From the IMG/VR virus record IMGVR_UViG_3300042260_000800, positions 1-36,602 of that record: DNA of 36,602 bases. One strand, given 5' to 3'. Origin of the DNA: a virus. The position numbers and the translations under genes were made by a program. Of the stretch, positions 15,215 to 22,575 are shown one piece after another (position 1 is the stretch's first letter; each line of letters opens with the position of its first letter). A model generated the notes under the pieces. It saw nothing but the letters and a program-made list of their open reading frames with translations, was not told the DNA's origin and did not search any database.

Positions 15215-16137
15215 GGGCGCGGGCGCAGATGGCGCTTGCGTTTGAGACCACCTATGGCACCGCCCCCACAACGGGGTTCCGGGTGGTGCCTTTTGCCAGC
15301 ACGACGCTCGGCTCCGAGCAGCCGCTGATCACCTCGGAGCTTTTGGGCCAGGGGCGTGACCCGCTGGCCCCGATCAAAGACGCGGTGACGGCAGATGGCG
15401 ATGTCGTGGTGCCGCTTGATGTTGAGAACTTCGGCCTTTGGCTGAAGGCGGCCTTCGGGGCCCCGACCACCACCGGCACCACGCCGAAGACCCATACGTT
15501 CCAATCCGGCAACTGGGCGCTGCCGAGCATGGCGATCGAGACGGGTATGCCGGAAGTGCCGCGCTATGCGATGTATGCGGGCTGTGTTTGCGATCAGCTC
15601 AGTTGGCAGATGGCGCGCTCGGGACTGCTGACCGCGACCGCCCGCCTGGTGGCCCAGGGCGAGAGCGTCGCTGCCGCCTCGGCGGCAGGCACGCCCACCG
15701 CGCTTTCGCTGCAACGCTTTGGCCACTTCAACGGGTCGATCAGTCGCAACGGGGTGCCGCTTGGCAATGTCATCTCGGCTGAGGTGACTTATTCCAACGG
15801 CCTCGACCGGATCGAGACAATCCGCTCGGATGGCAAGATCGAGGGGGTTGATCCTGGCATGGCAGCGCTGACCGGCAAGATCGAGGCCCGCTTTGCCGAC
15901 ACCACGCTGATCACCCAAGCGATGGATGGCACGCCTTGCGAATTGGTCTTCGGCTGGAGCCTGGGGGCCAATGCCAGCTTCAGCTTCACGGCGCATGCCG
16001 TCTATCTGCCGCGGCCCCGGATCGAGATCCCGGGTCCGCAGGGGATTCAGGCCACCTTTGATTGGCAGGCAGCCAAGGCGGCAAGCCCCGCTCGCATGTG
16101 TACCGCCACCCTCGTCAACACTGTCACCTCCTATTGA
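15199..16137 (+). CDS. Phage tail tube protein
   Basis: 312 residues resembling the tail tube family of Rhodobacter-type siphophages. It has GARAQMALAFETTYGTAP near the start, repeated strand segments (DVVVPLDVENFGLWLKAAFG, LSLQRFGHFNGSISRNG), and a C-terminal domain with FSFTAHAVYLPRPRIEIPGPQG, here quoted in part. It stacks as rings that form the tail lumen around the tape measure. ATG 15199 is preferred to a start 30 bases earlier because AAAGGA precedes it and it aligns with the duplicated start at 13742. The new upstream region came with the cargo. Confidence 0.85.
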   Translation: MARAHGARAQMALAFETTYGTAPTTGFRVVPFASTTLGSEQPLITSELLGQGRDPLAPIKDAVTADGDVVVPLDVENFGLWLKAAFGAPTTTGTTPKTHTFQSGNWALPSMAIETGMPEVPRYAMYAGCVCDQLSWQMARSGLLTATARLVAQGESVAAASAAGTPTALSLQRFGHFNGSISRNGVPLGNVISAEVTYSNGLDRIETIRSDGKIEGVDPGMAALTGKIEARFADTTLITQAMDGTPCELVFGWSLGANASFSFTAHAVYLPRPRIEIPGPQGIQATFDWQAAKAASPARMCTATLVNTVTSY

Positions 16138-16153
16138 GAGGATCTCTTCCGCC

Positions 16154-16591
16154 ATGCTGACCCTTGATCTTTCCAGCGCACCGTTCTGGTGCGAGCTCCT
16201 CCCCGGCCTGCGGGTCAAACTCCGGCCGTTGACCACGGCGCTGATGGTCGCCAGCCGCGCGGATCCTGCGATTGCCGCCCTCACCGAAGGGGTGGCGCCT
16301 GAAGAGGCCGCCCTTGCTATGGCCAAGGCGCTGGCGCGGCGCGCGATCCTCGACTGGGAGGGCGTTGGCGATGCCACGGGGGAGGCCTTGCCGGTCAGCC
16401 CCGAGGCGATCGACGCGCTTCTCGATGTGTGGCCGGTCTTTGAGGCCTTCCAGACCCGCTATGTCGCAAAAGGCCTGCTCTTGGATGCCGAAAAAAACGC
16501 CTCATCGCCCTTGCCGATTGGGAGTTCGGCGGGGGCGGCGGCTATTGCGCCGCCTGTGGGCCCGTCTGCCCCGACTGCCCCGCAAGGCTGA
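16154..16591 (+). CDS. Tail assembly chaperone, short form (gpG-like)
   Basis: 145 residues in the zero frame: strand LDLSSAPFWCELLPGLRVKLRPL, then helical segments (PEEAALAMAKALARRAILDW; AIDALLDVWPVFEAFQTRY) and a low-complexity Ala/Pro/Ser tail. Position between tail tube and tape measure and the presence of a slippery heptamer identify it as the gpG analogue. It would coat the tape measure during tail polymerisation. ATG 16154 is preferred because the preceding in-frame 228 bases run antisense-like through the tail tube 3' end. Confidence 0.8.
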   Translation: MLTLDLSSAPFWCELLPGLRVKLRPLTTALMVASRADPAIAALTEGVAPEEAALAMAKALARRAILDWEGVGDATGEALPVSPEAIDALLDVWPVFEAFQTRYVAKGLLLDAEKNASSPLPIGSSAGAAAIAPPVGPSAPTAPQG

Positions 16592-16821
16592 ACGCGCCGC
16601 AGACTTGGGAGGGCGCGCAAGTCTGGGACCTCGTTCAGCGCCTAGGCGGGCAGCTGCGCCTCATCACCGGTGCGGTGATCGGTTGGGATATGGGGGCCGC
16701 ACTGGCGCTCGGGGCGGCGCTTGGCATCCCGGCGCTTGCGGTTGCGGAGCTCATGCCGCCCATCGAGGCTGTGATGGTGCGCAAGATCAATGAAGCGATG
16801 CAGGCTGACGCTGGCGGCTAA
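16154..16821 (+). CDS. Tail assembly chaperone, frameshifted long form (gpG-T-like)
   Basis: A -1 shift at A AAA AAC (16492-16498) fuses the first 115 codons to a 107-residue extension ending at 16821 (about 222 residues in all). The extension reads RLIALADWEFGGGGG, then a four-cysteine knuckle CAACGPVCPDC, then WEGAQVWDLVQRLGGQLR and a helical C-terminus. It has no start codon with a ribosome-binding site of its own. In lambda the equivalent gpGT is made at a few percent and recruits tail tube subunits. The level here cannot be read from sequence. Confidence 0.8.
16492..16498 (+). promoter_or_regulatory. -1 ribosomal frameshift site A AAA AAC
   Basis: The heptamer X XXY YYZ is in the correct phase: zero-frame codons GAA AAA AAC at 16490-16498. 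Slipping back one base puts the ribosome in the frame of the downstream extension. Confidence 0.82.
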
Positions 16822-16841
16822 TCTGTCAGGCTTTGCCCTGC

Positions 16842-17132
16842 TTAGGCCGCTCGAAGGGGCTGGATTCCTGTGAGGTCTACCTTCTCGCGGGCGCGGGCCA
16901 AATCCCAGGACCGTTGCAGGTTCATCCAGTATTCTGGCGTGGTGCCAAAGAAGGTTGCAAGACGCATGGCCGTGTCGGCAGACAAGGTCGTCTCGCCCTT
17001 GACCAGCCGTTCGATCCGGGTGCGCGGCACAGCCAGGCGCTTTGCTAGGGCTGGCGCACTCATCGCCAGCGGCTCCAGATAGAGCAACGAGAGCACTTCA
17101 CCAGGATGGGAAGGATTATGCAGCAGGCTCAT
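16842..17132 (-). CDS. higA: HigA-family antitoxin
   Basis: 96-residue HTH antitoxin of the HigA type: HPGEVLSLLYLEPLAMSAPALAKRL (given here as HPGEVL and APALAKRLAVPRTRIERLVKG), then TLSADTAMRLATFFGTTPEYWMNL, the signature that closes the HigA helix bundle. It binds HigB and the operator upstream of higB. Toxin precedes antitoxin, as is normal for higBA. It starts 11 bp after the higB stop and ends 20 bp from the tail chaperone gene on the other strand. Confidence 0.9.
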   Translation of the reverse strand: MSLLHNPSHPGEVLSLLYLEPLAMSAPALAKRLAVPRTRIERLVKGETTLSADTAMRLATFFGTTPEYWMNLQRSWDLARAREKVDLTGIQPLRAA

Positions 17133-17143
17133 CGTGTCTCCTT

Positions 17144-17425
17144 TCAGTGATAATCTACAAGTTCAACTTCGGCTGGACCTTGATCTGTCCAGACAAAACA
17201 AATGCGCCACTGGCCGTTGATGCGGACCGAATGCTGGCCGATCCTGTCGCCAACCAAGGCTTCCAGATGGTTGCCCGGCGGAAAGCGCAAGTCTTCCAAA
17301 ACAACCGCCGCATCCAACGCAGAAAGCATAGCACGCGTTCGCCGTACCAGATCCGCCGGAAAGCCTTTGCCGAAACGGCCAGAGAGCGCCTGCTCAGTCA
17401 GTTTGCCGCGAATGCTGATGATCAT
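17144..17425 (-). CDS. higB: HigB-family toxin
   Basis: 93 residues: MIISIRGKLTEQALSG, RRTRAMLSALDAA, DLRFPPGNHLEALVGDR, and GQHSVRINGQWRICFVW, the standard HigB/RelE pattern with the RINGQWRICF core. HigB is a ribosome-dependent mRNA endonuclease. ATG 17425 matches the usual family start; an in-frame ATG lies 9 bases upstream at 17434. Transcription should start just upstream at the palindrome 17435-17451. Confidence 0.9.
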   Translation of the reverse strand: MIISIRGKLTEQALSGRFGKGFPADLVRRTRAMLSALDAAVVLEDLRFPPGNHLEALVGDRIGQHSVRINGQWRICFVWTDQGPAEVELVDYH

Positions 17426-17434
17426 GTCAAGCAT

Positions 17435-17451
17435 GTATCATGCCGTGATAC
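17435..17451 (-). promoter_or_regulatory. higBA operator palindrome
   Basis: Perfect inverted repeat GTATCA-TGCCG-TGATAC directly upstream of higB. HigA-type antitoxins bind such short palindromes at their own promoter, so this is the likely autoregulatory site. Confidence 0.65.
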
Positions 17452-17452
17452 G

Positions 17453-17510
17453 AAAATCAAGGAGCCCGAGCCATGTCACAAAAAAAGGTCTCCGTCCGGC
17501 TTGTCGCCGT
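17453..17510 (+). repeat. Duplicated start of the tape measure gene (relic copy)
   Basis: AAAATCAAGGA, an ATG at 17473 and 12-13 codons match the region 18162-18220 in front of and inside the tape measure gene. From the ATG, 34 of 38 bases agree; most differences are at third positions (CAA/GAA is the one coding change). The relic reads MSQKKVSVRLVAV and soon stops. The VapBC module lies between the copies. The synonymous drift shows the copies come from related but different phages, not from a fresh duplication. Confidence 0.85.
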
Positions 17511-17518
17511 GGAGGCTG

Positions 17519-17899
17519 TCAGCCCTTGATCTTCTCGATCAGGGTGACCCCCGGCAGGCCCTCGAAATGCTTGTCGCAGGTCAGCAGTTCCGCTCCTTTG
17601 GCGCGGGCGGTCGCAAACATGATGGCATCGGCCGTTGCAAGCTTGTGGTTGCGGCAGGCCTCTGCCGCCGCGATAGCGATTTCTGTATCGAGCGGCACCA
17701 CTTGGCAGACTTGGGTAAAGGCAATGACCTGATCTGCCTTGTCCTCGCCCGCTTCCCGCGTCAGCCACTTTGCCAGTTCCAGCTGAACCATGCTGGGGAC
17801 AAGCCAGTCGGACTGTTCAGGCAGATGCGCCGCCAGTTTGTCGCCGGTCGGGGACCCGATCAGCCATTCGATCCAAGCGGATGTATCGACGAGGATCAT
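17519..17899 (-). CDS. VapC-family PIN-domain toxin
   Basis: 126-residue PIN-domain ribonuclease: MILVDTSAWIEWL with Asp5, VQLELAKWL with Glu41, LATADAIMFATA with Asp91, and LLTCDKHFEGLPGV with Asp109. These four acidic residues bind the metal in VapC toxins, which typically cleave tRNA or rRNA. It overlaps the antitoxin stop by 3 bases and is on the minus strand directly in front of the tape measure gene. Confidence 0.9.
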   Translation of the reverse strand: MILVDTSAWIEWLIGSPTGDKLAAHLPEQSDWLVPSMVQLELAKWLTREAGEDKADQVIAFTQVCQVVPLDTEIAIAAAEACRNHKLATADAIMFATARAKGAELLTCDKHFEGLPGVTLIEKIKG

Positions 17900-18111
17900 C
17901 AGAAGCGGTCCGCTCGATCACGGTAATCGGCGGAAGATGCGCCACGTACCAGTCCCTTCAAGGCATCGCGTTTGGGGACCGGGACCAGTAAGACGCCAGT
18001 ACCCTTCGGAATGAACGCAAAGGTCAGACCTGCCTCCCAATGCTGGGCACTGCGGATCGCCTTCGGGATCGAGATCTGGAACTTGGAGGAAAGGGTCGCG
18101 GTCTCGGACAT
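17899..18111 (-). CDS. AbrB-type antitoxin (VapB)
   Basis: 70-residue SpoVT-AbrB swapped-hairpin DNA-binding protein: TATLSSKFQISIPKAIR, then GLTFAFIPKGTGVLLVPV, and a basic C-terminal toxin-binding part (ALKGLVRGASSADYRDRADRF). ATG 18111 is preferred to ATG 18117 because the GGAGG lies 9 bases upstream of 18111 but only 3 from 18117. It should neutralise the PIN toxin and repress the pair. Confidence 0.88.
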   Translation of the reverse strand: MSETATLSSKFQISIPKAIRSAQHWEAGLTFAFIPKGTGVLLVPVPKRDALKGLVRGASSADYRDRADRF

Positions 18112-18161
18112 GATCATACGCCTCCATGATCGATGTCGATAACGTAAGATGACTATAGCCC

Positions 18162-18220
18162 AAAATCAAGGATCTCGCCTCCATGTCAGAAAAGAAGGTC
18201 TCTGTCCGGCTTGTCGCTGT
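18162..18220 (+). repeat. Duplicated start of the tape measure gene (functional copy)
   Basis: Partner of 17453-17510. It includes the ribosome-binding site AAGGA and the first codons of the tape measure protein. Confidence 0.85.
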
Positions 18221-20642
18221 CGGCGGCCGACAGGTGCGGGCCGAGCTCGAAGGGATCGGCGAGGCGGGCGCGCGCGGCTTTGGCCGGCTCTCGTCCGAGA
18301 TGACCGCGGCCAATGCGCGGCTCGCGGGTTTTGCCAGCAAGGCCGGGATTGCGCTGGCCGCCTTGACCACTGCCGCCACGGCGGCCGGAGTTGCAATGAT
18401 CCAGTCAGGCCTCGAGGTGATCGGGGCACAGGCGGATATGGCAGCCTCGCTTGGCACAACAGTAGAAAGCCTGCAGGTGCTAACCTGGGCGGGGGAGTTG
18501 GCCGGGGTCTCGCTCGGAGAAATCGAACAGGCGACAAAAAAGCTGACGACGCGGCTTTCTGAGGCGGCGACGGGGTCAGGCACGGCGGTGAAGGCGCTGG
18601 CGCGTTTGAACCTGACGGCGACGGATCTGCAGGCTTTGCCTTTGGATCAGCGGATCGTCGCCATTCAAGAGGCGCTGAACAGGCTTGTCCCGGAGGCCGA
18701 GCGCGCGGCGGTGGCCTCGGACCTCTTTGGCGACAAGGCAGCACTGGCGTTCCTGCGGGTCGATCCCGCGACCTTGCGCGAGGCGGCAAGGGATGTGCGC
18801 GACTTTGGCGTGGCGGTGAGTGCTGCCGATGCGGTCCAGATCGAACGGACGGGGGATGCGATTGCGAAGTTGAGCCTGATCTGGCTCGGCCTCACGAACC
18901 GTCTGACGGCGGCGGTTGCGCCGGCGCTGGAAGCGGTGGCCAATGCACTTGCAGACATGGCACGCGGCACGGGACCGCTGGGACAGGCGATCAACCTGGT
19001 CTTCGACAACCTTGGACGGCTTGTGACTTATGCCAGCACATTCGCCGCGCTGATGGCCGGGCGCTGGGTCGTGGGAATGGCTGCGGCCGCGCTGTCGGTC
19101 AAAGGCCTTGCGACCGGGCTCGTGGTTTTGCGCGGGGCGCTCATTCGCACCGGCATCGGCGCGCTGATCGTGGGCGCAGGGGAGCTCGTCTATCAGTTTA
19201 CCGAGCTTGTCGGCAAAGTCGGTGGGGTTGGTGCAGCCTTTGGCCTTCTCAAAGAGGTGGCTGTGGAAGCCTGGGATCGTCTGACGCTAGCGGCGACAGC
19301 CTCTTGGTCCCGTGTCGAGGCTGGCTGGGCCGGGGCGCAGGCCATGATCTACGAGGGACTGCAATCGGCACTGGCAGCCATGGTGGGCTGGGGCAATTCT
19401 GCCGTGGGCAGCTTCCAAGGCGCCTTTGATGCGGTGAAGGCGATCTGGGGGGCGCTGCCGCAAGTGATTGGCGATTTTGCCTATCAAGCCGCGAACGGTC
19501 TGATCGATGGCGTCGAGGCGATGTTGAATGCTGTAGTCACCCGCATCAACCGCTTCATCGAAGGCTTGAACGCGGCGCTGGACCTGCTGCCGGACTGGGC
19601 CACCAGTGAGGGCGGCATCAAGATCGGCACGCTTGATGCCGTCGATCTTGGCGGCATTGCCAATCCCTTCGCAGGGGCGGCAACGGCCGCGGGCACAGCG
19701 GCGGCTGATGCCTTCCAGGCGGCGATGGGCAAAGCTTACGTGGATACGCCTGACCTCTTCGGCGGCATGGCAGCGGCGGCGCGCACCCGGGCGGATGGCT
19801 ATGCTGAGGCGGCGGGGATGCTCTCGGAGGCTGCCGCCAAGCCGATGACAGCTTGGGCCGCGCTGAAATCCGCGATCTTCGGCGCGGGCACCGAGGGGGA
19901 AGCGGCCTTGGACCAAGCCGCCACTGCCGCCGACGCGCTGTCGGACGGATTAGACAATGCCGGCAAATCTGCCGGTGGGGCTGGAGGGGCTGCGAAGCAC
20001 GCGGCGGATGAGGCGGCCACGGGATGGGCGGCGGTCACGAAGTCGCTCTCTGACTATGCCAAGGGCGCGATGGAGTGGGGCAAGGGGCTTGGCGAGACGC
20101 TGACGGGCGCCTTCTCCTCGGCCGAAAACGCCTTCCGGCAGTTTGTCACCACCGGCAAGTTCGACTTCAGATCGCTCATCTCCTCGATCCTGGCCGATCT
20201 TGCGGTGCTCTCGTTCAAACGCGCGGTGCTCGGGCCGATCGCGGATGCGCTGTCCTTTGCCTTTGGCGGCGGGAGCTTTCTGGATGGCCTTGTGGCGCAT
20301 AACGGTGCCGTTGTCGGCACCAGTGGGTCGACCCGATCCGTCCCCGCCATGGTCTTCGCAGGCGCGCCGCGGATGCATGAGGGCGGCTGGGCGGGTCTCA
20401 AGCCCGATGAGGTGCCGGCCATCCTGCAGCGCGGGGAGCGCGTGCTGTCGCGCCGAGAGCTTGCAAGCCAAGGGCGTGCTGGCGGGGCAGTTCCCGGTAT
20501 CACGGTGAACATCGACGCGCGTGGTGCGCAGGTGGGTGTGGCCGAACAGATCAATGCAAAATTGCGGGCTGCTATCCCGGAAATCGCCCGCATCGCAAAG
20601 GAAAGCGTGGCCGACGGCCGGCGCAGAGGTCAGGGGATTTGA
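18183..20642 (+). CDS. Tail tape measure protein (lambda gpH-like)
   Basis: 819 residues. The N-terminal part is helical with heptad-like Ala/Leu patterns and a hydrophobic region about residues 270-345 that could insert in the membrane during DNA ejection. A Gly/Ala-rich helical section follows. The C-terminal ~180 residues include FDFRSLISSILADLAVLSFKR (quoted in two halves: FDFRSLISS, ILADLAVLSFKR) and the gpH-like motif MHEGGWAGLKPDEVPAILQ followed by RGERVLSR. By the usual ~0.15 nm per residue rule the tail would be near 120 nm. AAGGA lies upstream of the ATG. The stop overlaps the next ribosome-binding region. Confidence 0.9.
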   Translation: MSEKKVSVRLVAVGGRQVRAELEGIGEAGARGFGRLSSEMTAANARLAGFASKAGIALAALTTAATAAGVAMIQSGLEVIGAQADMAASLGTTVESLQVLTWAGELAGVSLGEIEQATKKLTTRLSEAATGSGTAVKALARLNLTATDLQALPLDQRIVAIQEALNRLVPEAERAAVASDLFGDKAALAFLRVDPATLREAARDVRDFGVAVSAADAVQIERTGDAIAKLSLIWLGLTNRLTAAVAPALEAVANALADMARGTGPLGQAINLVFDNLGRLVTYASTFAALMAGRWVVGMAAAALSVKGLATGLVVLRGALIRTGIGALIVGAGELVYQFTELVGKVGGVGAAFGLLKEVAVEAWDRLTLAATASWSRVEAGWAGAQAMIYEGLQSALAAMVGWGNSAVGSFQGAFDAVKAIWGALPQVIGDFAYQAANGLIDGVEAMLNAVVTRINRFIEGLNAALDLLPDWATSEGGIKIGTLDAVDLGGIANPFAGAATAAGTAAADAFQAAMGKAYVDTPDLFGGMAAAARTRADGYAEAAGMLSEAAAKPMTAWAALKSAIFGAGTEGEAALDQAATAADALSDGLDNAGKSAGGAGGAAKHAADEAATGWAAVTKSLSDYAKGAMEWGKGLGETLTGAFSSAENAFRQFVTTGKFDFRSLISSILADLAVLSFKRAVLGPIADALSFAFGGGSFLDGLVAHNGAVVGTSGSTRSVPAMVFAGAPRMHEGGWAGLKPDEVPAILQRGERVLSRRELASQGRAGGAVPGITVNIDARGAQVGVAEQINAKLRAAIPEIARIAKESVADGRRRGQGI

Positions 20643-20644
20643 TT

Positions 20645-21232
20645 ATGGCGATTCCGATCTTGCCTCAGACGCTGGTGACCTCGCTCGAGCGGCGGCTGGT
20701 CAGTTCTGTGGCGGAGGCGCGTTCCCCGTTTACCGGCACCTCGCAGATCCAGGATTGGGGGGCCTCGTGGTGGGAGTATCAGATCGAGATGGCGGTGAGC
20801 CAAGGGGCCAATGCCCGGCGGTTGTCGGCTTTCTTTGCAGCCCTTGGCGGCCTCAGAGGCCGGTTCTTGTTCCCCGATCCGTCGATTGAGGTGTCAGTGG
20901 CGGTGGGTACTCCTTACGTGACCGCAGCCCAAAGTGCTGGTGCATCGACATTGCAAACCACCGCTTGGGGGCTGGGTCTCCGCGCGGGCGACTTCTTCCA
21001 ACTCGGCGCCGATGTGACGACCCGGCTTTATCAGGTGATTGAGGATGTGGCGCCCGTGGGCGGTGAGGCGGCGCTGTCCTTCGTGCCGTCGCTCAGGTCG
21101 GCGGTATCGGCTGGCACCTTCCTTGGCGTTGAGACCCCCTCCGCGCTCCTGCGGCTGACGGCCCCGGTGCCGACGGTGATAGGCCGGGCCGACCAGCACC
21201 GCTTCACCCTCTCAGCGCGCGAAGCGCTTTGA
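20645..21232 (+). CDS. Minor tail protein downstream of the tape measure
   Basis: 195 residues, strand-rich, no signal peptide. Notable segments are DWGASWWEYQIEMAV, GLRGRFLFPDPSIEV, and a central Ala/Ser/Thr-rich strand region (AQSAGASTLQTTAWGLGLR). Order immediately after the tape measure suggests a distal tail or gpM/gpL-type component linking the tube to the tip. I do not recognise a named family. ATG 20645 starts 2 bp after the tape measure stop. Confidence 0.72.
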   Translation: MAIPILPQTLVTSLERRLVSSVAEARSPFTGTSQIQDWGASWWEYQIEMAVSQGANARRLSAFFAALGGLRGRFLFPDPSIEVSVAVGTPYVTAAQSAGASTLQTTAWGLGLRAGDFFQLGADVTTRLYQVIEDVAPVGGEAALSFVPSLRSAVSAGTFLGVETPSALLRLTAPVPTVIGRADQHRFTLSAREAL

Positions 21233-21272
21233 AGCTTCGTTCTGTGCAGGCAACGATCTCGAAAGCTCCCCC

Positions 21273-21833
21273 ATGTCGCGTGATCTCACCGCCGCCTTTG
21301 CTTCTGCGCTGGCGGATCAGACCCTGCGGCCAGTTATCTTCTTTGAGGGCCAGTTTGCTTCGGGCTGGGTGCGGATCTGGTCAGGCTTGGGAGAGGTGAG
21401 CTGGAATGGCCAGACTTGGTCTGGGGCTGGGTCGCTCTTGGGCCTCGGCTCCTTGGATGAGACCGGCGAAGTCGTGGCTGGCGGAACCGCGATCTCGCTC
21501 TCTGGCGTGCCGCTCGATCTGGTGCAGATGGCCATCGAGGAAGCGCGGCAGGGATTGCCGGGCCGGATTTGGCTTGGGCTCTTGGCCGAAGATGGCAGCA
21601 TCATCACCAACCCGGTGCAGGCTTTCTCCGGCCGTCTCGATGTTCCAGAAATCAAGGATGATGCAGACACCTGCACGATCACCATCAGCTATGAAAGCCG
21701 TCTCATAGACCTGACCGTGGCGCGGACCTGGCGTTACACCCACGAAAGCCAGCAGGTGCTGTTTACTGGAGATTTGGGGTTTGAATATGTCACCGCGATC
21801 CAGGATCGAGAGATCACTTGGGGGCGGGGGTAA
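21273..21833 (+). CDS. Minor tail / hub-type protein
   Basis: 186 residues: DLTAAFASALADQTLRPVIFF near the start (quoted from residue 4), FEGQFASGWVRIWSGLGEVSW in pieces FASGWVRIWSG and VSWNGQTWSGAG, a FSGRLDVPEIKDD segment, and YESRLIDLTVARTWRYT near the end. The SGLG/WNG and SGR-LD pattern resembles the beta-rich hub proteins that sit between the distal tail and the J-like protein. It is followed by an AT-rich 334-bp gap, unusual in this otherwise tightly packed operon. Confidence 0.7.
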   Translation: MSRDLTAAFASALADQTLRPVIFFEGQFASGWVRIWSGLGEVSWNGQTWSGAGSLLGLGSLDETGEVVAGGTAISLSGVPLDLVQMAIEEARQGLPGRIWLGLLAEDGSIITNPVQAFSGRLDVPEIKDDADTCTITISYESRLIDLTVARTWRYTHESQQVLFTGDLGFEYVTAIQDREITWGRG

Positions 21834-21993
21834 AGGGGATGAAACTGTTGTAAAATATGGAGATCAGTGCACTTTATGCACATTTTGAAAATCCCGACAC
21901 CAGCCGGAATTTTGCAACACTGTGACGCACTTATCCTACGCCTTCCTGCATGCGGAAACTTATTATCACTATATAACAAAGAGATAGAATTTA

Positions 21994-22010
21994 TGCCTAT
22001 TTTTTAGGCA
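21994..22010. repeat. Inverted repeat TGCCTA-N5-TAGGCA
   Basis: Perfect 6-base arms around five T residues. The T-run is in the loop, so this is not a standard terminator; a protein-binding site or small RNA hairpin is possible. Confidence 0.4.
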
Positions 22011-22074
22011 AAATCTCCAAGCGTCTGATGTCACTCAATTTTTACATCTACCTCTTGCTCCACCCCCAGAGATA

Positions 22075-22091
22075 TCCACAGATTCTGTGGA
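22075..22091 (+). repeat. Inverted repeat TCCACAG-ATT-CTGTGGA
   Basis: Perfect 7-base arms with a 3-base loop, followed by a pyrimidine-rich GTCTTCTCCTCTT. It may be a weak terminator or an operator. Confidence 0.4.
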
Positions 22092-22167
22092 GTCTTCTCC
22101 TCTTGCGCCGGGCGCCTATCTGGCGGCTGGAACGTGAGGGGTGAGTCGATCCAAAGGACATTGCGCC

Positions 22168-22575
22168 ATGCCCCGCATTGACCACTGGGAGCGCAGGCTT
22201 GCGGGTGCGATCGACACAGCCCGGGCCCGGCCCTTCGCTTGGGGTCTTAACGATTGCCCGACCTTCGCCTTTGAGACGCGCACGGCTCTGACCGGCGGCG
22301 AGGATGTCGCCTCGCTCTGGCGGGGAAAATATTCCACCCATCTTGGCGGGCTTCGCGTCATGCGTCGCTTGGGGTGGCCGTCACTTGAGGCCATGGGTCA
22401 TGCGCTTTTGGGGGTGCCATGGGATACCCCGCTTTTGGCGCAGCGCGGCGACATCGTGCTCACGGACAGCGGCATTGGCTTCGGCGTCGTGATTGGCGCC
22501 ACGGCGGTTGGATTAACACCGGAGGGCCTCACCTTTGCCTCGATACGCTCTTGTCGTGTGGCTTGGCCTGTTTGA
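22168..22575 (+). CDS. DUF6950-like / NlpC-P60-position tail protein
   Basis: 135 residues: IDHWERRLAGAIDTARARPFAWGLNDCPTFAFE, quoted as WERRLAGAI and RPFAWGLNDCPTFA. A cysteine follows the WG-ND pattern as in NlpC/P60-type peptidases (Cys at about residue 29), and LLAQRGDIVLTD lies downstream. This is the phage DUF6950 family, located where lambda-like phages encode the gpK peptidase. A typical distal histidine is not obvious, so peptidase activity is uncertain. ATG 22168 begins the conserved region and follows CAAAGGA. Confidence 0.75.
   Translation: MPRIDHWERRLAGAIDTARARPFAWGLNDCPTFAFETRTALTGGEDVASLWRGKYSTHLGGLRVMRRLGWPSLEAMGHALLGVPWDTPLLAQRGDIVLTDSGIGFGVVIGATAVGLTPEGLTFASIRSCRVAWPV

Larger units (their letters stand above)
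21834..22167. other. AT-rich intergenic stretch with hairpins
   Basis: No gene is supportable. The stretch is much richer in A/T than its neighbours and holds two inverted repeats (21994-22010 and 22075-22091). The start region of the next gene follows. It could hold an extra promoter, or be the scar of lost cargo. Confidence 0.5.

Noticed and set aside
15181-16377. Long open frame (398 codons) antisense to the tail tube gene
   Set aside because: Composition-driven shadow with no ribosome-binding site or motif.
16272-16793. Separate plus-strand gene overlapping the tail chaperone
   Set aside because: Third frame, Arg/Pro-rich shadow; the extension used by the frameshift is in a different frame and has the conserved features.
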